Assembly: GCF_018139695.1 (NCBI RefSeq)
Contig: NZ_JAGSOG010000030.1
Span: forward strand, 1-50,738
Direction of reading: 5' to 3'
Source: Actinospica durhamensis
GTDB lineage: Bacteria > Actinomycetota > Actinomycetes > Streptomycetales > Catenulisporaceae
DNA: 50,738 bases
Shown piece by piece: positions 25,104 to 32,340 of this stretch; within the stretch, counting starts at the first letter, position 1, and every line of letters begins with the position of its first letter. The notes below the pieces were generated by a model. That model did not search any database. It was given only the letters and a program-made list of their open reading frames with translations, and had not been told where the DNA came from. Made by a program: the position numbers and the translations under genes.

Positions 25104-26393
25104 TCAGTGTTGATCACCGTTCTTCCCAGCCGTACTTGAACACACCGGCGCGTGGTCCGGCATCGAGGTTGCGTACGTCGGGTCGCCCCCGGCCGCGATG
25201 CGCGCGTAGCGGAGCAGTTCCGGGACGATGCCTGCGGTTCCGTGGGCCCAGCCGGTGTGTGGTTCCAGCTCGCCGGGTGTGTTGCGGTGTTCGAAGTTCG
25301 CCCAGCTCGCGCCGTTTTCGTCCAGGGAGGCCCGGTCGATCAGGTCGGCTGCCAGCAGGTCGGCGAAGTCGTCCGTGCCGGCGGCGTCGACGCGATCGCA
25401 TTGGAGGTCGCAGGCGAGCGCCAGAACGCCGGCTGTGCCACAGCAGCGGCCGTTGTTGTCCCAGAAGCCCGGGCGCAGTCGCTGCGGCAGGCCGGACGTC
25501 TGCACGGAGTGCCGGCAGCGATCGATCAGGGCGGTCCATTGTTCGTCACCGGTGATCTGCTCGAGCAGTCGGAACAACTGCGCGTCGCCTGCCGGGCCGT
25601 TGCACCAGCCGTAGCTGTAGGTCTCGATGATGTCCGGGCGGTGCGGCGGATTCGAATGAGGTACGAGGAATCCCGTTGGCCCTGCCGTGTTGCGCGAGAC
25701 CACGTCGGCGGCGCCGCGCTGGGCCAGTTCGATCAGATCGCCGCGGCCGGCGGCTCGGCCGACCGCGGCCAGGGCGTAGGCGATACCGAGGGTCCCGTGC
25801 GCCATGTGATGGGAATGCGGCGGTGTCGGCCTGACCTGCCAGTTGACTCCGCCGGCCGTTTCGTCCGCGTGCAGCGCGTACGGTTGCACGGCAAGCAGCG
25901 CGAGCTCCGGATCGCCGGCGGCCAGCGCGCCCAGGCCGATCCCGGCGTTGCCCGCCATCAGCTCGAACATCTCGTTCCAGCGCTCGCCGTCGAAGTGCGC
26001 CCGAACGAGCGCCAGTGCGCGATCCGCGGCCGCGCCACAAGGCCCGTCGCCCAGGGCCCGGTCGGCCGCACGCAATCCGAAGGCCATGCCCGTCAGCCCG
26101 AGGTACAGGGAGTCGTGCGTCGTCTCCGCGATGGCCTCGGCAACGTAGCGGGCCCCGCGCAGCGCCGCATCGGCATACCGGTCCTCGTGAAAGTGCCGCC
26201 AGCCCTCCAGAAGCGCGAGGATGACGCCCGAGGTTCCGTAGTAGAGGCCGGGCATGGGTTGTCCGCCACTCGGTGCCCACGACCAGGCCAGCCCGGATCC
26301 GGTCGGCCGCGCCTGTGCCAGCAACCAGTCCAGCCCCTGCCGGCCGAGATCCTCCGCTCTCTGTATCTGCGCCGAGTTCTGCACGATCTTCAC
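25104..26393 (-). CDS. LanC-like (lanthionine cyclase-like) protein, stand-alone
   Basis: About 429 aa with the alpha/alpha-toroid motifs of the LanC family: GLYYGTSGVILALLEG, ELMAGNAGIGLGAL, MAHGTLGIAYALAAVG, YGWCNGPAGD, GRCCGTAGVLALACD and GWAHGTAGIVPELLRY. The zinc ligands are the Cys of WCNG, the first or second Cys of CCG (LanC has CHG), and possibly the His of the final HG. LanC enzymes cyclise dehydrated Ser/Thr with Cys in lanthipeptides. No dehydratase, precursor peptide or exporter lies nearby, so this may be an eukaryote-LanCL-like or orphan member. The start is uncertain; GTG 26393 gives a normal family length, and upstream sequence to 26609 overlaps the divergent gene and looks non-coding. 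Confidence 0.8.
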   Translation of the reverse strand: MKIVQNSAQIQRAEDLGRQGLDWLLAQARPTGSGLAWSWAPSGGQPMPGLYYGTSGVILALLEGWRHFHEDRYADAALRGARYVAEAIAETTHDSLYLGLTGMAFGLRAADRALGDGPCGAAADRALALVRAHFDGERWNEMFELMAGNAGIGLGALAAGDPELALLAVQPYALHADETAGGVNWQVRPTPPHSHHMAHGTLGIAYALAAVGRAAGRGDLIELAQRGAADVVSRNTAGPTGFLVPHSNPPHRPDIIETYSYGWCNGPAGDAQLFRLLEQITGDEQWTALIDRCRHSVQTSGLPQRLRPGFWDNNGRCCGTAGVLALACDLQCDRVDAAGTDDFADLLAADLIDRASLDENGASWANFEHRNTPGELEPHTGWAHGTAGIVPELLRYARIAAGGDPTYATSMPDHAPVCSSTAGKNGDQH

Positions 26394-26574
26394 CAGAAGA
26401 GCATTCCACAGCGCCGATGCCTGCGCCGCGGCGCTCGGAGCCCGCCGCTCGGAGCCCGCGACATCGGGCCTGAACTCACGACACCCCGATACGCGATGCC
26501 ATTGGTGTCCTCGCTGGCGGTCCCAGCGCGGAAAGCCAGTTGCGGGGAGTAGGCAGGGCTGGGAGGGTCGGCGT

Positions 26575-26964
26575 GTGACACTGACGGCTAAAGGCTTGCG
26601 TTCCGTCACGGTGGACGGCGTCCGCTACCGGTGGCGGATGGGGCGCGGATGGCCGTCGGCATTCGCGGTGGACCTTCCCGGTCGGGCGGGCTCGGTGCTG
26701 CTGGCAACAATTCCTGGCGGTCCCCAAACCGACTGGTGCCGTGACGGCGTCGGACTCGTTGTGACGCGCGCTGTGGTACCCGTTGTGATTCGGATTGCCC
26801 TGGATGGTGGCTGGAAGCCCGCCGCTCGCGGGCCGGCATTTCACGTCGAGGTGCCGTTCAGCGAGCTGCCCGGCTCCGTCACCACTGTCTCCAGCCACCT
26901 CGACTGGTGCTGCGAATACCGCTTCATCGCCCGCCTGCAGGTCAACGAAAGCGCCTCTGACTAG
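26575..26964 (+). CDS. Hypothetical protein (GVRYRWRM family)
   Basis: 129-aa soluble protein. GTG 26575 has GGGAGG nine bases upstream. It opens with SVTVDGVRYRWRM and later has GWKPAARGPAFHVEVPFSEL, the two conserved blocks of a small bacterial orphan family, widespread in actinobacteria and planctomycetes, that I know only as hypothetical. Beta-rich, no catalytic residues evident. It is divergent from the LanC-like gene. Confidence 0.65.
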   Translation: MTLTAKGLRSVTVDGVRYRWRMGRGWPSAFAVDLPGRAGSVLLATIPGGPQTDWCRDGVGLVVTRAVVPVVIRIALDGGWKPAARGPAFHVEVPFSELPGSVTTVSSHLDWCCEYRFIARLQVNESASD

Positions 26965-27010
26965 CGGTGGGACTACAGCGATCTGGCGAGTGATCAACCA
27001 TTCCGCCTGC

Positions 27011-27087
27011 TGCACCCTCTTCGAGGGGACGAGCGAGATCCAGCGTTTGGTCATCGCCTGGGCCATCCCGGGGCGGTACATCCGCTC
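27011..27087 (+). pseudogene. Acyl-CoA dehydrogenase C-terminal tail
   Basis: The + frame reads LFEGTSEIQRLVIAWAIPG. The segment (I/L)(Y/F)EGTSEIQRLVIAR is the near-invariant C-terminus of acyl-CoA dehydrogenases, whose EGTxEIQ contacts FAD. Nothing upstream in any frame resembles the rest of the enzyme and no stop follows at the expected place, so only about 25 codons survive. Confidence 0.75.
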
Positions 27088-27206
27088 ATCAGATAACGGA
27101 GAGGTCCTCACGCTTTGCCAAGGCTCTGCGAGTACGGGCTCGGGAGCGATAGACCCTGGACCGCACACGCGCGGCACAGCACACCGGTGCCCAGTAGCGT
27201 GCAGCC

Positions 27207-27609
27207 ATGCCGCGAACGAGCGTCACGAACGACACCGAGGACATGCTCTGCCTCTGGCTGGAGCCTTGGGGCCAGCGACCACTGGATGCGCCGGGGAGAG
27301 CGCTTCACCGTTGTCGTCGACAGCTCAGCCGAGCCCGTTGACGAGGCGTTCGAAGCGGTCATCCATGATGAGGCCATATGAGGCCATATGAGGCCATATG
27401 AGGCCATCAGCGTCTGGGTCACTGCGGCCAATTCAGCCGAGGTCGTCGATGCTGAGCCGACACCGGCAGCGTCACCAGTATGCTCATCGGCGCGGAACGC
27501 GATGAGGCACATGACCCTGACCAGCCCGTTCATTGAAGATCCAGCGCCATATCCTGTCGCGCGACAGAGGTATCTCGAGGAGAAGGCGAATCTGGGGAAG
27601 GGTGAGTAG
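27207..27609 (+). pseudogene. Small hypothetical gene broken by an indel and a 10-bp repeat expansion
   Basis: ATG 27207 opens MPRTSVTNDTEDMLCLWLEP, the start of a small Streptomyces-type hypothetical family. After WG the coding signal moves by one base into a frame reading DHWMRRGERFTVVVDSSAE. That frame reaches a TGA at 27379 created inside four copies of a 10-bp repeat. Behind the repeat the same frame resumes as ISVWVTAANSAEVVDAE. With a single repeat copy the reading would be continuous (HDEAISVWVTAAN). The gene is therefore interrupted twice. The far end (to 27609) is less family-like and may belong to other debris. Confidence 0.65.
27368..27407. repeat. 10-bp tandem repeat, four perfect copies
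   Basis: ATGAGGCCAT repeated four times without mismatch, inside the broken hypothetical gene. Three extra copies add 30 bp, which keeps the frame after the repeat but brings in an in-frame TGA at 27379-27381. Confidence 0.95.
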
Positions 27610-28317
27610 ATGTCGGCTTCCCGTGATGGACGGTCCGTCGCCCCGTTCGGCAAGGTGGACACGTCGCACTACCCGGACCTTGTTGAGGGCGGAGGCCTGG
27701 TTGAGGTGTTGCGCAGTGTGGCGGCGGCGTCGGGCTTTGCGGTCGGCGAGATCGGGGTTCAGTACCCGGCAGAATTCGCCGGCTATACGTCGGCGGCCAT
27801 CAGATCCGACCGGGGCCAGATCGACGTCGGGATCTCAGCCGCGAGCAGGCTTTTCGATGTCACAGCCATGCGAGGCCATGACATCCTCGCCCTGGGTGAA
27901 ACCTCGGAGCTGCCGGAGGTCCTGGCCGTGGCGGCGGCGTGGAAAGCCGGTGCCCCGTATGAGGAGTTCGCGGACCGTTTCCCGTTCATGGAGATCACTG
28001 AGCAGGCCCGGATCCAGGCGAGCCCGGACCCCGTCGCCGCGCAGTGGGACTATCTGCTCGCGGATGACCAGGTGCCGGAGGAACTCGACCTTCTCAAGGC
28101 CCTGCACGAGAACGCGGCAGTCCGAATCCGCTATCCCGAGCTGAGCCACCGGACCGTGTGGCTCTCCCGCGAGCGGCTCAAGCGCGCGGGCCGGGTCCAC
28201 GTGTGGGTGGCTGGGCCCGGTCGATACTGCGTCCAAGTAGCCGAGCAGGCCGAGACGAGGGTGACACTTGAATCCCTGCCGGCGACGATCGCGGCGGTGG
28301 TGAACCTGCTCGGCTGA
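27610..28317 (+). CDS. Hypothetical protein
   Basis: 235-aa soluble protein. ATG 27610 follows GGGGAAGGGTGAG, a good ribosome-binding site. Features visible: VEVLRSVAAASGFAVGEIGVQYP near the N-terminus, a central helical part with AVAAAWKAGAPYEEFADRFPF, and a C-terminal RVHVWVAGPGRYCVQVAEQ strand pair. It resembles proteins found beside contact-dependent or polymorphic toxin genes in Streptomyces only in general composition; I cannot name the family. Confidence 0.6.
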   Translation: MSASRDGRSVAPFGKVDTSHYPDLVEGGGLVEVLRSVAAASGFAVGEIGVQYPAEFAGYTSAAIRSDRGQIDVGISAASRLFDVTAMRGHDILALGETSELPEVLAVAAAWKAGAPYEEFADRFPFMEITEQARIQASPDPVAAQWDYLLADDQVPEELDLLKALHENAAVRIRYPELSHRTVWLSRERLKRAGRVHVWVAGPGRYCVQVAEQAETRVTLESLPATIAAVVNLLG

Positions 28318-28419
28318 GTTGGTGAGAGGGGGCGGGGGCGATGAGTCGGGTTCGCTTGGTCCGTGCGAATGTCAGACGAGATAGTGCGCCGGTGTTCGTC
28401 CGCGGCCGACTCCCGGGGT

Positions 28420-29151
28420 TCAGTCGTCGGAGCGTAGCTGGCGCAGGATGAGGAAACGGTCGTTGAGGATCTCGACGGCTTCCGAGATGGAGCAGGCGAG
28501 CTGCTCGCGGATCGTTTTGACCGCGTAGATGTTCTGCCCGGCTCGGATGTGTTCGTCGATGCTGGCGCGCAGATCCGTGTTGGTGGGATCGGTGGCGGTG
28601 AGGATCTCCAGGCGCGTTCGCATCCGCGCGACGGTGTCGAGGATGCGGGTGCGGGTCGGCTTGATTGCCGAGCCGGCCTTATCGTCGTGGTCGGTGATGC
28701 CCAGAATTGCACAGAGCGCTGCCTGCAGTTCGACGGCCGGGTCGGTGGCAGGTATGGCGGGCAGGTCGGGTACTTCCGGCTCATCGGCAGCTGCGATGGG
28801 TCGCTCGGCTGCGGCCAGGACTGTCCACTCAGGGGTCTGCGGGTAGTGGGAGCCGGGCGGGGCCTGGAAGACGGCGCTGATCACACCCTCCTCGATGACG
28901 AGCGCGAACCCGGGCCGGTCGTCGTCATCGCCGCAGCCGGGGCATGGAGTTTCGGCGTAGCAGGGGCACCAGACGCGTGGCGCGTCTGGATCACCTTCGT
29001 GAGGGCCGCTGGTGGCACCCCACTGCAGTCGGTCTCCGACCTGGTAGTGGTGCATGCCCTTCGCGCCGTAGTGCAGCTGAAGGTCGCGTGCGGACACGAG
29101 GCCGCAGACGCGGCAGGCGACCGGGGCCGTGACGATGTTGTAGAGGCCCAT
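28420..29151 (-). CDS. Zinc-ribbon protein with L7/L12-like C-terminal helix pair
   Basis: 243 aa. The N-terminus has the pattern GLYNIVTAPVACRVCG with a later WCPCYAETPCPGCG, giving CxxC pairs that probably bind zinc or act as a rubredoxin-like knuckle. The C-terminal ~35 residues (QNIYAVKTIREQL then SISEAVEILNDRF) match the ribosomal L7/L12 C-terminal fold signature (xAIKxxREExGxxLxEAK), seen in many actinobacterial non-ribosomal proteins. A low-complexity linker lies between. ATG 29151 overlaps the ATP-grasp stop (TGATG), so the two are coupled. Function unknown; a substrate or partner of the ATP-grasp enzyme is an inference. Confidence 0.65.
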   Translation of the reverse strand: MGLYNIVTAPVACRVCGLVSARDLQLHYGAKGMHHYQVGDRLQWGATSGPHEGDPDAPRVWCPCYAETPCPGCGDDDDRPGFALVIEEGVISAVFQAPPGSHYPQTPEWTVLAAAERPIAAADEPEVPDLPAIPATDPAVELQAALCAILGITDHDDKAGSAIKPTRTRILDTVARMRTRLEILTATDPTNTDLRASIDEHIRAGQNIYAVKTIREQLACSISEAVEILNDRFLILRQLRSDD

Positions 29152-30362
29152 CAGCTCGGCACCGGTCCCATTCTCGTCGCCTCGATGGGGCGCAGGTACG
29201 CGAAGTCGTTCACGGCGACCCGGTGGAGCGGTCCCGCGCTGCGCAGTACGACGTCGAGGACGCGGTCGGGATCGGCTGCGTAGCAGTGGGCGAACCAGGC
29301 CATGTTCGCCTCGACGACGGCCCACTGCTGCGCGCCGGTGTCGGGGGACTCGATCAGGCCGACGTCCAGGACGAACGCGCTCGGGATCATGCCGGTGCCC
29401 ATTCGGTCGGTGCCCATCCGTTCGGCGGTCAACGCGGTCAACGAGGTCAACGAGGTCAACGAGGTCAACACGGTCGAGTCGGTCCTCGGCGGGGGCAGGA
29501 GCGCGGCGAAGAACTCTCGTACGGCCTGCTCGTTCGGGTCGCCTGTCAGTGGTGCCGGGTCGAGGCGGCCGTAGACCGCGTAGCGGCTGCCGGTGACGAT
29601 CTCGCCGTCGAGCACGAACAGCCGGTACTCGACCGCGAACGTGACGACCTCACTGATCAGCACCGCGGTTTCCGGGGTCAGCTCGTTGCCGGTCCGCGGC
29701 AGCCGGGTGCCGTCCGCGTAGACGGCGGCGGGAAGCGACTTCTCGCGCGGCGGCTTGACGAAGGCGGGACGGGTCAGCCGCCAGGCGTCCGCGAGCGTGG
29801 ACAGCGCGATCTCGCGGCCGAGGAAACGGTGTGGCAGGAGCGTGAGCCATTCGTCCAGTGGCTCGAGCAGGCCGATCTTCAGTTCCCGCACGGCCCGCAG
29901 CGCTGCCCGTGGGCCGCCGTACCAGTACACGTCGCGGCCGGCGAGGGTCTGGAGTTCGGCCGGGTCGGTCAGTTCGTGTACGGCCAGCCCACGGCGCGCC
30001 GCGGCTTCGGCCAGTAGCGTGGTCGTGCTCGTGGGCTGGGCGGAGACCAGTAGTGCAGAACCCTGTGACAGCGCCGCGGGGTTCGGCGACAGAGCTTCCG
30101 ATCGGCCGGTGGGCGGGCAGGTGTCATCGCCGCACCCGTGAACGTGGCGGTGGTAGAGATGCCCGGCCCAATACGACGGAAGCTCGTGGGTGTGAAGCTC
30201 GCTGTAGGGGCTGTGGAGATCCTCGTCGGTCACGAAGGACTCGACGATCGATCTGGCATGCTCGGGTTCGAGATGCCACCTCGCCCACAAGTCGAACGCG
30301 ACCTCGTGGAGGTGCTCGTCGAGCTCGGCGGGGGCGTCGAGGTCCAGCCGCAGCGGAAACAT
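29151..30362 (-). CDS. ATP-grasp enzyme (R2K-clade/DUF4343-like)
   Basis: 403 aa. The C-terminal ~230 residues form an ATP-grasp-like ligase domain: RPAFVKPPREKSLPAAVY (ATP-binding Lys), ISEVVTFAVEYRLFVLDGEI, TGSRYAVYGRL and VLDVGLIESPD with WAVVEANMAWFA (metal-binding Glu and Asn). This order fits the R2K clade (DUF4343) known for carboxylate-amine ligation, often predicted to tag peptides or proteins. The N-terminal ~150 residues are unusual and include HVHGCGDDTCPP, a possible metal site. A low-complexity insert of repeated LTS triplets (from a 9-bp DNA repeat) sits before the VLDVGL block. Coupled to the zinc-ribbon gene downstream. Confidence 0.75.
   Translation of the reverse strand: MFPLRLDLDAPAELDEHLHEVAFDLWARWHLEPEHARSIVESFVTDEDLHSPYSELHTHELPSYWAGHLYHRHVHGCGDDTCPPTGRSEALSPNPAALSQGSALLVSAQPTSTTTLLAEAAARRGLAVHELTDPAELQTLAGRDVYWYGGPRAALRAVRELKIGLLEPLDEWLTLLPHRFLGREIALSTLADAWRLTRPAFVKPPREKSLPAAVYADGTRLPRTGNELTPETAVLISEVVTFAVEYRLFVLDGEIVTGSRYAVYGRLDPAPLTGDPNEQAVREFFAALLPPPRTDSTVLTSLTSLTSLTALTAERMGTDRMGTGMIPSAFVLDVGLIESPDTGAQQWAVVEANMAWFAHCYAADPDRVLDVVLRSAGPLHRVAVNDFAYLRPIEATRMGPVPS
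29425..29469. repeat. 9-bp tandem repeat inside the ATP-grasp gene
   Basis: Five copies of G(C/A)GGTCAAC head to tail. On the coding (minus) strand they encode alternating LTS/LTA triplets. The 9-bp period preserves the frame, so copy-number change would only alter linker length. Confidence 0.85.
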
Positions 30363-30416
30363 GCACGCATCTTGGCAGGCCGGTTGGGGATGGGACTATC
30401 GATTTAGCTTTGCGGA

Positions 30417-31286
30417 TCAGCCGGCGTCGACGAGGGCGGCCAGGTCGAGCTCGTCGCCGCTGACCTCGGCGAGCCAGGCGTCGTGGACGTACTCGAAGTC
30501 GTACGTTTCGGTGTCGAGCACGCCGATGCTGCCGGCCTTGATCTGTTGCCGCGGATTGACCGGCTCGGAGGTTCTGTGGTTGGTCTTGGCACCCACCAGG
30601 TCGGCGAGCGTGTAGGAGAGTGTCGATCCGTAGCGGCGAGGGCCGTTTTCATGGTGGTAGTGGCCGCCGACGTGCAGGCGCGGTTGCAGGTGTTCGATGA
30701 GCCGGGAGAGTTTGGGCGAGCCGCGCAGGATGCCGCGGTATTCGGAAAGGCCGTGCGGGCCGTCGTGCGTGACCAGGATGTCGACGCTGCCCGGTTCCGC
30801 GGCGAGGAACGTTTCGTACGCCGCCCGGTCGTAGTCCATCGCGTCCGACTCGATGCGTCCGAGGAAGGCCGTGCGTTGGCCGGCCACCTCGATGACGTTC
30901 CCGCACGCGACGTGGCGGTAAGCGCCGAGCGGATCCACCGGTGTCACGGCGGCGGCAGCAGCCTGATGTAGCGCGGCCAGCCAGTCGTGGTCCTCGTGGT
31001 TGCCGCTGACGTACAGGAACGCCGGCACCTGTTCGAGGGCCGATCGCACGCCCTCGGCCAGTTGTGGTGAGGGATCGAGCAGCCGGAAGAAGTCGCCCTC
31101 CGCCGGGTTGCCCACGATGAATCTCCGCGTGGCGTCGTCCAGCCGCTCCGGCGACGGGAACGACCCCAGATCACCGACCTGGATCAGCGCGTCGAGCCGG
31201 ATTCCCCGGCGCTTGCGCAGCATGACGGCCGCACCGAGCGCGTGCACCACCCGTCCGTGCACATCGCCGAAGAACGCGACCTTCAT
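30417..31286 (-). CDS. Calcineurin-like metallophosphoesterase
   Basis: 289 aa, binuclear metallophosphoesterase. All five motifs are present in order: FFGDVHG, QVGDLG, SGNHEDH, THDGPHG and GGHYHH. Such cytosolic enzymes hydrolyse phosphomono- or diesters; substrate unknown. Start ATG 31286 (KVAFFGD follows) is preferred over ATG 31301, because GGGGG precedes it at the right distance and the fold begins immediately. It lies downstream of the aberrant tRNA gene (83 bp) and upstream of the ATP-grasp gene, all on the minus strand. Confidence 0.85.
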   Translation of the reverse strand: MKVAFFGDVHGRVVHALGAAVMLRKRRGIRLDALIQVGDLGSFPSPERLDDATRRFIVGNPAEGDFFRLLDPSPQLAEGVRSALEQVPAFLYVSGNHEDHDWLAALHQAAAAAVTPVDPLGAYRHVACGNVIEVAGQRTAFLGRIESDAMDYDRAAYETFLAAEPGSVDILVTHDGPHGLSEYRGILRGSPKLSRLIEHLQPRLHVGGHYHHENGPRRYGSTLSYTLADLVGAKTNHRTSEPVNPRQQIKAGSIGVLDTETYDFEYVHDAWLAEVSGDELDLAALVDAG

Positions 31287-31368
31287 CGCCGTAGCCCCCA
31301 TCGCGGTGAAACCGTCCGGACCCCACCGGTGCCCGGACGTGGCCGCCGCGGCCCGCCCGGGTAGTTCG

Positions 31369-31455
31369 TGACCCTGACCGGACTCGAACCGGCGTCACCT
31401 CGCTGAACACGTCAGGATAGGTGGGGAGGCGCGCCAACCACTGCGCTACAGGGCC
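31369..31455 (-). tRNA. tRNA-like gene, isotype undetermined
   Basis: On the minus strand an acceptor stem GGCCCTG pairs with CAGGGTC (one G-T). A D-arm GCGC-AGTGGTTG-GCGC and a T-arm GCCGG-TTCGAGT-CCGGT with a canonical T-loop are all present. Discriminator base is A; CCA is not encoded. The region between D- and T-arms cannot fold into a normal 17-nt anticodon arm. Instead CACCT pairs with AGGTG (or GCCTC with GAGGT), and CTGA/TCAG forms a small inner hairpin. Thus no anticodon can be read. Total 87 nt. It resembles the 'tRNA-OTHER' predictions of Streptomyces genomes, so it may be a conserved non-decoding tRNA-like RNA. Confidence 0.75.
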
Positions 31456-31536
31456 CTGTTAAGGCACGGATCCTACCACCCGCAGACGTGTGCCGCGCCA
31501 GGGTGGCCGTCGCGGGTAGACACGGATGTATGTGGC

Positions 31537-31878
31537 TTGATTTGTGGTGACGGGGCGCGAGATGAACGGCGCCGTGGGGAGGACGGGGCATGGGGACCCT
31601 TCGCGGACTCGGCCGGCGTTTCGGGTCTCGCGTGGCTCGACGGCCAGTGCCGCGGGATTGCCGTGGGCCAGAGCATTCCGGTGAAGTACCTCGCCGCCGA
31701 CCCGACGCGGATCGCGGCGGTAGGGACGCTGAGCCTGGTGAAGATCCTGGTTCCGGCGCTCGCGGAGACGCTCGGCGGGCTGGTCTTCTTGTCTTTGAGC
31801 GTGCTCGGGGTGCTCGACGGCCTGGGCAGGCTCGAGCCGTGGGCGGCCCGGCGGCGAGGTCGTAGCCGGGCGCGCTGA
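31537..31878 (+). pseudogene. Truncated small membrane protein (DUF3592-like)
   Basis: The + frame of 113 codons has a plausible second half: GIAVGQSIPVKYLAADPTRI, then LVKILVPALAETLGGLVFLSLSVLGV, a hydrophobic segment, ending in a basic tail. VGxxVxVxYxPxDPxxA followed by a membrane helix is the C-terminal layout of DUF3592 proteins. The N-terminal membrane half is missing and there is no good ribosome-binding site, so I read it as a remnant. Confidence 0.45.
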
Positions 31879-31982
31879 GCCGGAGTTGCCACGGTGCGCA
31901 GCGGGGGACAGGTCGGGACTGGTCGATTCTCGATTCTCGATTTTCGATTCTCAGTGCTCGGTTCCGGAACCGAGCCAGTCCC

Positions 31983-32011
31983 TTGACGTTCGTTGTTCGC
32001 GACCACATACT
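31983..32011 (+). promoter_or_regulatory. Sigma-70-type promoter of the large GH3 gene
   Basis: TTGACG (31983-31988), a 17-bp spacer and CATACT (32006-32011): a good housekeeping-sigma match. It would start transcription near 32018 and give a 5' leader of about 320 nt before ATG 32341. Confidence 0.6.
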
Positions 32012-32017
32012 CCAGAC

Positions 32018-32340
32018 CACTGCTCATGAAGCTCAGCTGAGAGGCTCGCAACCATCTGGTAACACCTCCCTCGTGGACGGCCTCAGGTTTCGATCCCCTG
32101 GCACACCCACTGCCATGGCGGGTCCCACGGTCAAGAGTCGGAGACGAGTAACGACCCGGGATCCGGCGGAACCGGTCAGCGGCAGGTAAGGCAGCCCCGA
32201 ACTCAGGTAAGCAACTCAGGTAAGCAATTCAGCTAAGCAGCGAAGGTAAGTACCCTGACACCGGCTGCGGCGGCTCCGGGACCCGCGGGTCCGGCGTCCG
32301 CCGGCGCAGCCGGTTCCGACCACCACTGGAGCCTTCTGTC
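32018..32340 (+). promoter_or_regulatory. Long 5' leader with pairing potential
   Basis: Predicted untranslated leader of the 1530-aa GH3 gene. The first 150 nt contain complementary blocks (for example CAGCTGAG; GCCTCAGG with CCCTGGC; the palindrome GCCATGGC), and the final part carries the 13-bp repeats. A CTGAGAGG motif appears near 32037 but the rest of a TPP aptamer is absent. I cannot assign it to a known riboswitch class. Confidence 0.35.
32200..32251. repeat. 13-bp tandem repeat, four copies, in the GH3 leader
   Basis: AACTCAGGTAAGC (two identical copies), AATTCAGCTAAGC and AGCGAAGGTAAGT, head to tail. A weaker related unit (GGCAGGTAAGGC) precedes them. It lies 90-140 bp before the GH3 start. 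Confidence 0.8.

Larger units (their letters stand above)
26965..27609. other. Cluster of decayed genes
   Basis: No intact gene; holds the acyl-CoA dehydrogenase tail and the repeat-broken gene listed separately. The last 20 bases carry the ribosome-binding site of the next gene. Confidence 0.5.
31456..32340. other. Long intergenic region before the large GH3 gene
   Basis: About 885 bp holding a truncated membrane-protein frame, a promoter, a long leader and a 13-bp repeat (listed separately). Near 31922-31951 a GATTCTC-type repeat (three to four copies) is also visible. No other supported gene. Confidence 0.5.

Noticed and set aside
25104-26964. Lanthipeptide biosynthetic cluster
   Set aside because: Only the LanC-like gene is present; I found no precursor with Ser/Thr/Cys-rich core, no dehydratase and no dedicated exporter nearby.
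31369-31455. Attachment site of an integrative element at the tRNA-like gene
   Set aside because: No integrase, excisionase or second copy of the tRNA 3' end was found in the window.
32030-32075. Possible TPP riboswitch, because of CTGAGAGG and CATCTGGTAACACC
   Set aside because: The required GGGGTGC and ACCTGATCTGG-GTAAT blocks are not in the right order or spacing; only one short motif matches.
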